The notes beneath the pieces are model-generated. The model had not been told where the DNA came from. It saw nothing but the letters and a program-made list of their open reading frames with translations, and did not search any database. Positions 8,255 to 15,718 of a stretch of DNA of 64,000 bases are shown piece after piece. The stretch's first letter is position 1. Each line of letters opens with the position of its first letter. Source of the stretch: Modestobacter caceresii (GTDB lineage: Bacteria > Actinomycetota > Actinomycetes > Mycobacteriales > Geodermatophilaceae); assembly GCF_000761485.1 (NCBI RefSeq), contig NZ_JPMX01000075.1, positions 163,062 to 227,061 on the forward strand. The letters are read 5' to 3'. The position numbers and the translations under genes were made by a program.

Positions 8255-9120
8255 GCCACAGTGGTGCGTTCCTCTACGACGCCCCCGGGCCCCGCGCCCG
8301 GCGGCGGATCCTGCTCGGCTCGGTGGTCAGCGCCCTGGCGCTGGCCGGTGTGTTCGCGCTCGCGCTGGTGCAGTTCGGCCGGACCGGGCAGCTGGACGCC
8401 GACCGGTGGACGCCGTTCCTCGACTGGCCGATCTGGTCCTACCTGCTGGTCGGGCTGCGCGGCACCGCGCTGGCGGCCGCGCTGGTCGCCGTCCTGGCCG
8501 GGGCGTTCGGGGTGCTGCTGGCCATCGGCCGGCTCTCGCAGAACCGGCCGCTGCGCTGGCTGTGCACCGGCTACATCGAGGTGGCCCGCACCCTCCCGGT
8601 GCTGCTGCTGATCTACCTCATGCTCTTCGGGCTGCCGGCGTACGGGATCAACCTGCCGGTGCTCTGGAAGCTCGTCGTGCCGCTGACCATCGCCAACGCC
8701 GCGGTGGTCGCCGAGATCGTCCGGGCCGGGGTCCTCGCCCTGCCGCGTGGGCAGACCGAGGCGGCGCTGAGCCTGGGCATCCGGCGCAGCCAGGCGATGC
8801 GCTTCGTCGTCCTCCCCCAGGCGCTGCGGCACGTGACGCCGTCGCTGGTCACCCAGCTGGTGAGCCTGATCAAGGACACCTCGCTGGGCTACGTCGTCGC
8901 CTTCACCGAGCTGCTGTACCGAGCGCAGGTGCTCAGCGCCTACAACCGGCTGCTCATCCAGACCTTCCTCGTGGTGGCGCTGATCTACCTGGTGTTCAAC
9001 GGCGCCCTGTCCTACCTGGCCGCACGGCTGCGCACCCGGGTCCGGCGCCAGGTGGCGCCGCCGTCCGGCCCCGCCGAGCAGGCCGCCGATCGTGAACTGG
9101 AGACCCCCGTTGTCCGCTGA
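8251..9120 (+). CDS. Amino-acid ABC transporter permease 2
   Basis: A 289-residue permease, partner of the preceding one. An N-terminal arm carries an extra transmembrane helix (LLGSVVSALALAGVFALAL) as in GluD-type subunits. The core has five helices and an EAA loop, EAALSLGIRRSQAMRFVVLP (about residues 170-189). The final helix is followed by a basic tail, RLRTRVRRQ. Start and stop are both coupled: ATGA overlap with permease 1, and the next gene starts inside its 3' end. Confidence 0.92.
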   Translation: MSHSGAFLYDAPGPRARRRILLGSVVSALALAGVFALALVQFGRTGQLDADRWTPFLDWPIWSYLLVGLRGTALAAALVAVLAGAFGVLLAIGRLSQNRPLRWLCTGYIEVARTLPVLLLIYLMLFGLPAYGINLPVLWKLVVPLTIANAAVVAEIVRAGVLALPRGQTEAALSLGIRRSQAMRFVVLPQALRHVTPSLVTQLVSLIKDTSLGYVVAFTELLYRAQVLSAYNRLLIQTFLVVALIYLVFNGALSYLAARLRTRVRRQVAPPSGPAEQAADRELETPVVR

Positions 9121-10072
9121 ACTCGCCGTGGTCCGCCGCTCGGGACTGGTGGAGAGCCGGCACCTCGGCTCGCTGCTCGCCCTGGACGCCGACGGCTCCG
9201 TCGCGCTGTCCCTCGGCGACCCCGACGCCACGATCCTGCCGCGCTCCACCACCAAGCCGCTGCAGGCGCTGGCCTGCCTGACCGCCGGCGCCCCGCTGAC
9301 CGGGCCGGAGCTGGCGATCGCCGCCGGCAGCCACACCGGCGAGGACGCGCACGTCGACGTCGTGCGCCGGCTGCTGGAGCGGGCAGGGCTGGAGGAGTCG
9401 GCGCTGCAGTGCCCGGTCGACTGGCCCGAGGACGAGCCGACCCGGGTCGCGCTCATCCGGGCCGGCGCCGAGCGGAGCACGGTGCGGATGAACTGCTCGG
9501 GCAAGCACGCCGCGATGCTGCTGGCCTGCGCGGTCAACGGCTGGCCGACCGCCTCCTACCTGGACCCCGGGCACCCGCTGCAGCAGCACGTGCGCGCGGT
9601 GACCGCGGAGTGGACCGGTGCGCCGGTGCGGCACGACGCGACCGACGGCTGCGGCGCCCCGCTGTTCGGCACCACGGTGCGCGGGCTGGCCACGGCCTTC
9701 CGTGCGCTGTCGCTGGCGACGGAGGGTCCGGCTGCCGAGGTGGCCGGCGCGATGCGGACGCACCCGTTCTTCGTCGGCGGCACCGGTCACCAGAACTCCG
9801 CGGTGATGGAGCTCGTGCCGGGCGCGGTGGCCAAGGGCGGCGCGGAGGGTGTGATCGGCGTGGCCGGACCGGACGGCCAGGCGGTGGCGATGAAGGTGGT
9901 CGACGGCAACCCGCGAGCGACGACCCTGCTGGCGCTGACCGTGCTCGGTGGGCTCGGCGTGGACGTCTCCGCCGCTGCCTCCCTGACCGCCCTCCCGGTG
10001 CTCGGCGGCGGGGTGCCGGTCGGTGCGATCGAGCCGGGTACCGACGTCCTCGCCTGGCTGGAGGGCCGGTGA
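9110..10072 (+). CDS. Asparaginase of the asparaginase-II (R. etli AnsA-like) family
   Basis: A 320-residue enzyme hydrolysing asparagine (or an N4-substituted asparagine) to aspartate. This family is unrelated to the classic E. coli enzymes. Recognisable segments are VVRSG-like VVRRSGLVESRH at the start, PRSTTKPLQALA, IAAGSHTGED, NCSGKHAAML and DGCGAPLFGTT. TTG 9110 is preferred because GGAG sits 7 bp ahead and the family starts here; GTG 9092 in the same frame is the alternative. It lies between uptake genes and two genes linked to sugar metabolism, so its real substrate may be glycosylated. Confidence 0.85.
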   Translation: MSAELAVVRRSGLVESRHLGSLLALDADGSVALSLGDPDATILPRSTTKPLQALACLTAGAPLTGPELAIAAGSHTGEDAHVDVVRRLLERAGLEESALQCPVDWPEDEPTRVALIRAGAERSTVRMNCSGKHAAMLLACAVNGWPTASYLDPGHPLQQHVRAVTAEWTGAPVRHDATDGCGAPLFGTTVRGLATAFRALSLATEGPAAEVAGAMRTHPFFVGGTGHQNSAVMELVPGAVAKGGAEGVIGVAGPDGQAVAMKVVDGNPRATTLLALTVLGGLGVDVSAAASLTALPVLGGGVPVGAIEPGTDVLAWLEGR

Positions 10073-10800
10073 CCGCGGTCGAGATCTGCATCGACGACGT
10101 CGCCGGCGCGACGATCGCCGAGGAGTGCGGTGCGGACCGGGTCGAGGTGTGCGCGGCGCTGTCCGAGGGTGGGACGACGCCGTCCATCGGGCTGGTGTCC
10201 ACGGTCCTCGCCGAGGTGTCGCGGATCGGCGTGCAGGTGCTGATCCGGCCGCGCGCCGGGGACTTCGTGTACTCCCCCGCCGAGGTCGACGTGATGCTCG
10301 CCGACATCGTCGCCGCCCGGGCGCTGCCTGCATCGGCGCAGGTCGGGTTCGTGGTCGGGGCGCTGACCGCGGACGGCGCGATCGACGCCGCCGTGCTGTC
10401 CCGACTGGTCCAGGCCGCCGGGCCGTGCCCGGTGACGTTCCACCGCGCGTTCGACACGCTGCCCGACCTCCCGGCTGCGCTGCCCACGCTGATCTCCGCG
10501 GGGGTGAGCCGGGTGCTCACCTCGGGTGGCGCGCCGACCGCTGCCGCTGGGACCGCGGTGCTCCGCTCGTTGGTGGAGTTGGCGGGCGACCGGATCACCG
10601 TGCTCGCCGGCGGGTCGGTGCGCGGGTCGAACGTGGCCTCGCTCGTCGCGGAGACCGGGGTGCCGGAGGTGCACCTGCGGGCGGCTTCGCCGGTCGTCTC
10701 CTCGGCCGCCGGCTCGGCCACCGGCGTCGACTACGCCGTCCCGCGGCTGGCGACCTCCGCCGAGCCGATCCGGGCCGTGCTCGAGGCGCTCGCCTCGTGA
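10069..10800 (+). CDS. cutC: CutC-family TIM-barrel protein
   Basis: A 243-residue CutC homologue. Family blocks are EICIDD near the start, ECGADRVEVCAALSEGGTTP, IRPRAGDFVYS, GFVVGALTADG, TFHRAFD and VLTSGGAPTA. CutC was named for copper homeostasis, but the biochemical function of bacterial CutC is unproven and many copies sit in sugar-utilisation operons. Here it overlaps the asparaginase stop (GTGA) and is overlapped by the ROK kinase (GTGA), which argues for a catabolic role in this pathway over copper handling. Confidence 0.88.
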   Translation: MTAVEICIDDVAGATIAEECGADRVEVCAALSEGGTTPSIGLVSTVLAEVSRIGVQVLIRPRAGDFVYSPAEVDVMLADIVAARALPASAQVGFVVGALTADGAIDAAVLSRLVQAAGPCPVTFHRAFDTLPDLPAALPTLISAGVSRVLTSGGAPTAAAGTAVLRSLVELAGDRITVLAGGSVRGSNVASLVAETGVPEVHLRAASPVVSSAAGSATGVDYAVPRLATSAEPIRAVLEALAS

Positions 10801-11759
10801 CGACCACTCCTGCGGTGCTGGCGATCGACGTCGGCGGCACCTCGATGAAGGGCGCGGTCGTCACCCGCGACGGGCGGCCGGTGGTGGTCGAACGCTGGCC
10901 CACCGACCCGGCGACGGACACCGTCGCCGCCATCGCCGGCCATCTGCGCTCGCTGGCCGCCGCCGCGCGTGACCAGCACCTGGACGTGGTCGGGGCCGGC
11001 GTGGTGACCCCCGGCATGCTCGACGAGGCGAGCGGCACAGTCGTCTACGCGTCGAACCTCGACTGGCGGGATGTGCCGCTGCGGGCGCTGCTGGCCGAGG
11101 CGACCGGGCTGCCGGTGGTGACCGGCCACGACGTGCGGACGGCGGGGCTCGCCGAGCAGCTGCTCGGGGCGGCGCGCGGCGTCGAGGACTTCGTGCTGGT
11201 GACCATCGGTACCGGGGTGGCTGCGGCCTTGGTGACCGACGGTCGGCCGGTGACCGGCGACGGCGGGGCGGCCGGGGAGCTCGGCCACATCCCGATGGTG
11301 CCCGGCGGCGAGGCGTGCACGTGCGGGCAGAGCGGGTGCCTGGAGGTGTACGCGTCGGGCGCCGGCCTGGCCCGCCGCTACGCGGCTCTCTCCGGCGTCT
11401 CCCTGCCGGCCGAGGACGTCGTCGCCCGGCTGGGCCGCGACGCGGACGCCGACCGGGTGTGGGCCGAGGCGATGCAGGTGCTGGCCCAGGGGCTGGTGAC
11501 CGCGACGCTGCTGCTGGACCCGACGACGATCGTGCTCGGCGGCGGCTTCACCGCGGCGGGTGACGCCCTGCTGGAGCCGGTCCGAGCCGGGCTGGCGGCG
11601 GGGTTGGCGTGGCGCTCCGCCCCGCCGGTTCGGGTGGCCGAGCTCGGCAGCGAGGCCGGCTGGATCGGCGCCGCCGCCCTGGCCTTTCGCTCCGCCGGCC
11701 ACGCCGACGCCCTCGGGACTTGGACCCCCCACGCCCTCCTCGGCGCCCCCATCCCCTGA
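10797..11759 (+). CDS. ROK-family sugar kinase
   Basis: A 320-residue kinase of the glucokinase/N-acetylhexosamine kinase type. The ATP phosphate loop [14 protein letters not shown] is intact, unlike in the ROK regulator upstream. The Zn-site segment GELGHIPMV then [15 protein letters not shown] and the [10 protein letters not shown] loop are present. It would phosphorylate the sugar released or imported by the operon. Translation is coupled to CutC by GTGA. The operon ends at the hairpin overlapping its stop codon. Confidence 0.88.
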   Translation: MTTTPAVLAIDVGGTSMKGAVVTRDGRPVVVERWPTDPATDTVAAIAGHLRSLAAAARDQHLDVVGAGVVTPGMLDEASGTVVYASNLDWRDVPLRALLAEATGLPVVTGHDVRTAGLAEQLLGAARGVEDFVLVTIGTGVAAALVTDGRPVTGDGGAAGELGHIPMVPGGEACTCGQSGCLEVYASGAGLARRYAALSGVSLPAEDVVARLGRDADADRVWAEAMQVLAQGLVTATLLLDPTTIVLGGGFTAAGDALLEPVRAGLAAGLAWRSAPPVRVAELGSEAGWIGAAALAFRSAGHADALGTWTPHALLGAPIP

Positions 11760-11787
11760 GGGGCCGAAGTCGCGATTTTGGCCCCTC
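11758..11787 (+). terminator. Operon terminator hairpin
   Basis: GAGGGGCC and GGCCCCTC pair across a 14-base loop that contains a short T-run. The hairpin starts within the ROK kinase stop codon. Confidence 0.7.
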
Positions 11788-11870
11788 ACCCCGCTCCCGC
11801 GATGAGTTGGCTGGAGCAGCGAGATCTTCATCTCTGCCCGGCGGCGCGCGTCGGGCAGGGAGGGAACGTC

Positions 11871-12251
11871 ATGAGCCAGACGACGACGGACACCGTCATC
11901 CGGGTCGCCACGACGACCGTGGTGGTGACGGACCTGCAGCGGGCGCTGGACTTCTACGTGGACGATCTGGGCCTGCAGGTGGTCCGCGACGCGGAGCTGG
12001 GTCCGGGCATGCGCTGGGTGGAGGTGGCGCCGGCCGGCGGGGGGACGACGATCGCTCTCATCGCGACCGACAGCGGCTTCCCACCGGGCATCCGGCTGGG
12101 CACGGCCGATGCGGACGCCGCCCACGCGCAGCTGCGCGAGCGGGGCGTGGACGTCGACGACGAGGTGCTGCGGATGGGCGAGATGGCCCCGCCGATGTTC
12201 ACCGTCCGCGACCCGGACGGGAACGCCCTCGTGCTGGTCGAGGGGGCGTGA
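11871..12251 (+). CDS. VOC (glyoxalase/bleomycin-resistance fold) protein
   Basis: A 126-residue single VOC domain. [20 protein letters not shown] opens the first beta-alpha-beta module and [15 protein letters not shown] closes the second, both typical. The substrate cannot be read from sequence. ATG 11871 has GGGAGGG upstream; a longer frame from 11778 lacks a ribosome site. It is coupled by TGATG to the DUF1905 gene, a frequent neighbour of VOC genes in actinobacteria. Confidence 0.88.
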   Translation: MSQTTTDTVIRVATTTVVVTDLQRALDFYVDDLGLQVVRDAELGPGMRWVEVAPAGGGTTIALIATDSGFPPGIRLGTADADAAHAQLRERGVDVDDEVLRMGEMAPPMFTVRDPDGNALVLVEGA

Positions 12252-12568
12252 TGACCGCCCTCGACGAGCGGTTCACCGCCCGGCTGCAGCTGAGCCCGGC
12301 GGCCGGCGGGTGGACCTACCTGGTGTGGCTCGACTCGGTCGCCTTCTTCGGCACCCGGGGCCTGGTGAAGGTCAGCGGGACGATCGACGGGCGTCCGTTC
12401 CGCAGCTCCTTCATGGCGCTCGGCGACGGGCGGCACAAGCTGCCGGTGGCGGCAGCGCTCCGCGACGCGATCGGCAAGCAGGTCGGCGACACCGTCGAGG
12501 TGCACCTGACGGAGCGCATCACCACCGCCCACCCCGTCGGCTCCCGATCTCGAGCGACGGCCGGCTGA
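12251..12568 (+). CDS. DUF1905 domain protein
   Basis: A 105-residue cytosolic protein made of one DUF1905 domain: a small beta-barrel with [20 protein letters not shown] and [19 protein letters not shown]. Function unknown. Members are often paired with a YdeI-like segment, which is absent here. The ATG shares its first base with the VOC stop codon, so the two are co-translated. Confidence 0.85.
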   Translation: MTALDERFTARLQLSPAAGGWTYLVWLDSVAFFGTRGLVKVSGTIDGRPFRSSFMALGDGRHKLPVAAALRDAIGKQVGDTVEVHLTERITTAHPVGSRSRATAG

Positions 12569-12637
12569 TCCGACGGTTTCCCCGGCAGGATGCTGCCCGA
12601 TACGTCACTCCATGGTTGCGCGTCGACTTGACCGATC

Positions 12638-12655
12638 ATGTCGTTGCACCGACAT
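12638..12655 (+). promoter_or_regulatory. Inverted-repeat operator before the HTH/nucleotidyltransferase pair
   Basis: ATGTCG-TTGCAC-CGACAT is a perfect 6-bp inverted repeat ending 7 bp before ATG 12663. Its position fits autorepression by the HTH protein. Confidence 0.5.
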
Positions 12656-12662
12656 TGTCCGT

Positions 12663-13331
12663 ATGGCGCTGATGACCACGCAGCAGGCCGCTGAGCGGCT
12701 CGGCGTCTCCGCACGTCATGTGCAGCGGCTGGTCGCGGGCGGCGACCTGACGGCGATCGGAATCGACCGCATCGACGCCGGGTCGGTCGCCCACTGGCTG
12801 GCCCAGCGGGCGGGCAGTCGCTTCCGGGCGTGGGAAGAGCCGACCGCATGGGCCGCAGTTGCGCTGCTGGAGGGCCTTCCGGCCCGGTGGCTCGGCCAGG
12901 CGCAGGGGTCCCGACTACGGGCCGTCCTCCGCGAGATCGACGGAGCAGAGCTGGCGTCGCGCGCGCGCAACCGGGCGGACAGTCGCCACTACCGCGCCCA
13001 CCCGCGCGCGCTCGGCCCGCTGGCCCGGGAGGTCGTCGGGTCGGGCGCGACCGAGGGCGCCGGCGACCTCAGTGCTGCCGTCGACCGGCTCGACGGGTAC
13101 GTAGCTGACGCCGCGCTCAACCGCCTGGTCAGCCGGTTCCGACTCGAACCCGAGCCAGGCGGCCGCGTCGTCCTGCGGGCGACCGGCATGTCACTGGACG
13201 TGGTCTCCGAACTCGCTGTCGGACGGCGTCGGGTGCTGGCCGGACTGGACCTCGCTGGATCCATCGACGCGCGCGAACGCTCCACCGGTGTTCGCCTGCT
13301 GGACCGGGCGTTGGTGGCCCTGCGTGGCTGA
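12663..13331 (+). CDS. HTH protein, probable antitoxin of an AbiE-like (type IV) pair
   Basis: A 222-residue protein with an N-terminal MerR/excisionase-type helix-turn-helix (TTQQAAERLGVSARHVQRLV) and a longer C-terminal region with no named domain. The layout resembles AbiEi-type antitoxins: a DNA-binding head plus an effector half. The next gene is a nucleotidyltransferase overlapping by 8 bp. ATG 12663 and ATG 12672 are both possible; there is no clear Shine-Dalgarno site, so translation may be leaderless. The operator-like repeat just upstream supports autoregulation. Antitoxin identity is inferred from context. Confidence 0.65.
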   Translation: MALMTTQQAAERLGVSARHVQRLVAGGDLTAIGIDRIDAGSVAHWLAQRAGSRFRAWEEPTAWAAVALLEGLPARWLGQAQGSRLRAVLREIDGAELASRARNRADSRHYRAHPRALGPLAREVVGSGATEGAGDLSAAVDRLDGYVADAALNRLVSRFRLEPEPGGRVVLRATGMSLDVVSELAVGRRRVLAGLDLAGSIDARERSTGVRLLDRALVALRG

Positions 13332-14079
13332 GCCGCTTCGACCACCCACTCCAACCGGCGGCTGGGTACGCCCGTGGCCCGACGTCGCCGAGCTGGCCGC
13401 TGCGGTCCCGGCCGAGGCGTGGACGCTGATCGGTGGGCTGATGGTCCAGCTGCACGCCGTCGTCGCAGGGCTGCCGATCGTGCGGCCGACGAACGACGTC
13501 GACGTCCTGCTGCACGTCGAGACCGGTCGGGGGCGGGCCGCTCAGGTGGCCGCAGCGCTGGAGGGACTGGGATACCAGCTCCGACCCAGCCTCGACCCAC
13601 GCACCGGCACGGCGCACCGGTTCGTACGGGGCGGCGCCGTGATCGACCTCGTGACGTCGGTGGTGGACGTGGTCGCTGCCGATCACGCTCCACCCCGCGC
13701 GCTCGAGCGGTTCCGTGGCTACGACCTGGTGCAGGTCGATGGCGGGACACAGGCGCTGCGACGCACGGTGTCCGCTGAGCTGCAGATCGCCGGGCTGGAG
13801 CCGACGACGATCAGCGTGCCCGATGCGTTCGGTGCGCTGATCCTGAAGTCCGCGGCGCACAGAGCGGACACCCGGGACCGAGACCGGCACCTGACCGACG
13901 CCGCCGTGCTGCTGGCCTGCATCGACCCCTTTGAGGACCGGGCTCCCTCGGGCAGCGACCGGTCGCGGCTGCTGCACCTCCGCGATCACCTCGCGGACCC
14001 CACCGCACCGCCGTGGCTCCTCCTCCCCGAGGACGCCCGCCGCAACGGCCAGGCGGCACTTGAGCTGTTGTGCCCCTGA
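13324..14079 (+). CDS. AbiEii-like nucleotidyltransferase, probable toxin
   Basis: A 251-residue protein of the DUF1814/AbiEii nucleotidyltransferase type. The catalytic block is GGLMVQLHAVVAG followed by RPTNDVDVLL: the glycine pair, then the two Asp residues that hold Mg-NTP. GGAVIDLVTSVVDV supplies the later acidic residue and a helical C-terminal half follows. Such toxins transfer nucleotides to RNA, often tRNA, or to other targets. GTG 13324 overlaps the HTH gene. An adjacent divergently ending PD-(D/E)XK gene hints at a small defence cluster. Confidence 0.72.
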   Translation: MAEPLRPPTPTGGWVRPWPDVAELAAAVPAEAWTLIGGLMVQLHAVVAGLPIVRPTNDVDVLLHVETGRGRAAQVAAALEGLGYQLRPSLDPRTGTAHRFVRGGAVIDLVTSVVDVVAADHAPPRALERFRGYDLVQVDGGTQALRRTVSAELQIAGLEPTTISVPDAFGALILKSAAHRADTRDRDRHLTDAAVLLACIDPFEDRAPSGSDRSRLLHLRDHLADPTAPPWLLLPEDARRNGQAALELLCP

Positions 14080-14163
14080 CCGCTGCCATGGGGCTGACTG
14101 GTCGACGGGCCAGGACCAGCGGGACGCCGGCCATCGCATGATTGCGATGACCGGCTTCTCGCC

Positions 14164-15573
14164 TCAAGCGGAGGCAGCCGCTCCCTCACCGGGAGCAGAC
14201 TCGAAGGACTCCTCCACGTCCTCAGCTGCCGTTGACGCAGGTTCGATGCCGTCCTGAGAGGACAGGGCCGTACTCGCGAGAGCAGTCGACGTCTCGTTGG
14301 GCAGATCAGCCACTTCCCGCATCTTCGGCGCCGCGGCAGTCCACGTCTTCAGGTTCTGCAGCACCTCTCCGTAGAAGGCCTCCACCGCGTCCAGCACCGA
14401 GTCGATCGCCGCTCCCCGGCCTCGTCCACGCTTTGTCCCCAACGAACTGGTGAGCGCAACTCGGAAGCTGCGGATCTCCCGCTTCGGGTCCTGGACCAGG
14501 ACGGCCGGGTCCTCACGGACTGTCTTGAGCAGCTCCGTCGCCCCGGCGCCGCGAGCATGCATGGCGAATGCCTCGATGCGGACGGACTCGGGCGCCACCT
14601 TCAGCTGCCGAACGAGCCAGTTGACCCGGGTGGTCGGTCGCCCTTCACGCGGAGCATCGACGTCGACATGGCAGGTCACGCGGCCTGCGCGCAGGTCCAG
14701 CTCGATGTTCAGTGGCGCGACTGCATGCGGGATCCGGATGGCACCGGAGAGCCGTCCTTCCTTGACGAGGCTCTCGACCAGCGCCGCGGTCCGGAGGGCA
14801 GGCTCCGCCAGCTCGCGTCGGGTCAGCGCGGGGACGACTTCGGTGCCGAGTGTTCGCCCCAATCGCAGCGACGCATACCGCAGCAGCGCATCGAAGCGGG
14901 CAGCAACGTCGGAGACGCCCTTGTCGGAGGCCCGCAGCGTCCCTGTCCCGACAGCGTCGCGAACGGGCACCCACGACGCGCCCATGTCCTCGAACTCGAG
15001 GGCCCCGGATCGCGGGTGTTCCAGATAGCGGATCAGCTCGCCGAGGATCCAAGCCTGATCTGGGTCGGCGACCCCGCGGTGCTCTTTCTGGACCACTGCT
15101 TCAGCGAGGATCTGGCTCCACGGCAGATGGTGCATGTCCACCTTGCGCAACTTGCGCTTGTCGACCTTGGTGGGGTGCTGGCCGGCCAAGGGCGATATTT
15201 CGTTGCTGACGGTGATCAGCGCGTCGAAGCCGTTCTCACGTGCAATGTCGAGGTAGTTCTCGAGCTGTTCAGTGGCCAGCTCGTTCGTGCCCGTCTTCAC
15301 CTCGACGAGCGCCGTCCAACTGCGCTGCCCTCGAGTGACCCTGATGAGCCCGTCCGGGTAGCAGCGCTTCTCCCCCAGCATGAACGGGACCTCGATGAAG
15401 GCCTCGATGTTGCCCGCTGGCGCGCCGAAGGGCTGCGTCAGGCCACGGCCGAACTCTCGAACGGCAGTGAGCACTGCGAGGAGAGCCGACGTGGCGCGAC
15501 GCTCCTGTTCCTCAGCTCCGTTGATCCCCGACGTCGGGATCAACCGCGCCTCATGCCAACTCTCTTCAGCCAT
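14164..15573 (-). CDS. PD-(D/E)XK nuclease-like protein of unknown role
   Basis: A 469-residue protein of unnamed family. The N-terminal third reads as a restriction-endonuclease fold: acidic helix around residues 21-40, FIEVPF (E61), PDG (D74), then ALVEVKTG (E91, K93) and QLENYLDIARENGFDALITVSNE, i.e. the D-Xn-E-X-K signature plus the helix and strand that normally follow. The remaining two thirds are alpha/beta without a recognised domain, ending in a low-complexity Ala/Glu/Ser tail. It stands alone, with moderately lower GC around its start. It might act in defence, repair or RNA processing. Nuclease activity is inferred. Confidence 0.65.
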   Translation of the reverse strand: MAEESWHEARLIPTSGINGAEEQERRATSALLAVLTAVREFGRGLTQPFGAPAGNIEAFIEVPFMLGEKRCYPDGLIRVTRGQRSWTALVEVKTGTNELATEQLENYLDIARENGFDALITVSNEISPLAGQHPTKVDKRKLRKVDMHHLPWSQILAEAVVQKEHRGVADPDQAWILGELIRYLEHPRSGALEFEDMGASWVPVRDAVGTGTLRASDKGVSDVAARFDALLRYASLRLGRTLGTEVVPALTRRELAEPALRTAALVESLVKEGRLSGAIRIPHAVAPLNIELDLRAGRVTCHVDVDAPREGRPTTRVNWLVRQLKVAPESVRIEAFAMHARGAGATELLKTVREDPAVLVQDPKREIRSFRVALTSSLGTKRGRGRGAAIDSVLDAVEAFYGEVLQNLKTWTAAAPKMREVADLPNETSTALASTALSSQDGIEPASTAAEDVEESFESAPGEGAAASA

Positions 15574-15718
15574 CCCCGTTGCGCCCTTCGATCAGTCGGC
15601 CAGTCGTTTTCGACACTAACGAGCGAAGACGTCCGAACGCTGAGTTGCACGGGCTTTAGCACTTCCGCCGCCAGTCCCGACACTTGCGTATCACGGAGCC
15701 TGCGGTTCAAGGCATGGG

